From: JBHENC01 sp051000345
Lineage (GTDB): Bacteria; Acidobacteriota; Blastocatellia; Pyrinomonadales; Pyrinomonadaceae
Assembly (NCBI GenBank): GCA_051000345.1
Contig: JBPCOJ010000108.1
Span: forward strand, 1-6,632
Length of the DNA: 6,632 nucleotides
Direction: 5' to 3'
How positions within the stretch are numbered: the stretch's first letter is position 1; each line of letters opens with the position of its first letter. The translations under genes were made by a program, and so were the position numbers. The notes beneath the pieces were generated by a model. That model ran no database searches, had not been told where the DNA came from, and worked only from the letters and a program-made list of their open reading frames with translations. Positions 6,481-6,632 of the stretch are shown here, piece by piece.

Positions 6481-6632
6481 TCGTTTAGGTATGTTTTTCT
6501 GAAGAATGCTCGGCGGGCGGCTGGCGGAAGCGGCAGGCTTTCGCTCAGAGAAGTGATGGCGGCGGGGTCACGTTTCATCCGTGCTGGCCGGTAATGTATA
6601 GAGCACGTCTCGTGCCATAGATTTTATTTTTC
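6481..6632 (-). other. Unassigned 3' region of a minus-strand transcript
   Basis: This stretch precedes the terminator in the minus direction and has no recognisable product. Two minus frames are open at the window edge and stop soon after: one ends ARDVLYTLPASTDET with TGA at 6567-6565, the other ends RRALYITGQHG. Either could be the C-terminus of a protein whose body is outside the window, but neither is recognisable. A small hairpin (GCACG 6603-6607, CGTGC 6611-6615) and a long G-rich, GGCGG-like tract on the plus strand (about 6510-6537) are present. A structured non-coding RNA is a possible alternative, with no family match that I know of. Confidence 0.3.

Noticed and set aside
6510..6537. 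Possible G-quadruplex in the G-rich plus-strand tract
   Set aside because: Most G runs are only two bases long, so any quadruplex would be weak and the pattern may just reflect local base composition.

Overview
The window carries four genes, all on the minus strand, read from the right edge to the left: lnt (apolipoprotein N-acyltransferase), prfB (peptide chain release factor 2, with its programmed +1 frameshift), ftsK (septal DNA translocase), and the 5' part of a helix-hairpin-helix (ComEA-like) protein with a lipoprotein-type signal peptide that runs off the left edge. The plus-strand open frames are antisense shadows of these genes. Lnt and a lipoprotein-type signal point to a diderm bacterium with moderate G+C. 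The mix would suit Acidobacteriota (Blastocatellia-like), but that is a weak inference and no marker here settles it.

Right edge to lnt (6632-6206): a strong minus-strand intrinsic terminator (6432-6454, with a second hairpin at 6455-6480) closes a transcript whose body lies mostly outside the window. About 225 bp without a convincing gene follow, holding one imperfect palindrome (6293-6322), before lnt begins. lnt ends 46 bp before prfB, and the pair may be co-transcribed. prfB must be read as two joined frames: a 28-codon leader ending CTT TGA, then a +1 shift into the main frame, giving a 370-residue RF2. The shift site has a Shine-Dalgarno-like GGGAGG three bases upstream of CTT, as in the classical RF2 autoregulation signal.

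The 150 bp between prfB and ftsK are almost filled by heptamer repeats (GTCAGAA/GTCAGGA) arranged as two inverted arms around a 46-nt spacer. In the direction of transcription they could form a 30-bp stem with only one non-pairing position. ftsK follows with a good Shine-Dalgarno. Downstream of ftsK, a 189-bp AT-rich gap contains three exact copies of TTTTCCACA (two direct, one inverted) within 35 bp. They fit the DnaA-box consensus TTWTNCACA, and the last two can also form a hairpin.

Functionally this is core housekeeping: envelope lipoprotein maturation (Lnt), translation termination (RF2), chromosome segregation at division (FtsK), and a DNA-binding surface-type protein. I see no defence system, mobile element gene, CRISPR array or new enzymatic system. 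The items worth a second look are the non-coding ones: the frameshift signal, the heptamer inverted repeat, the DnaA-box-like cluster, and the unassigned transcript end at the right edge.
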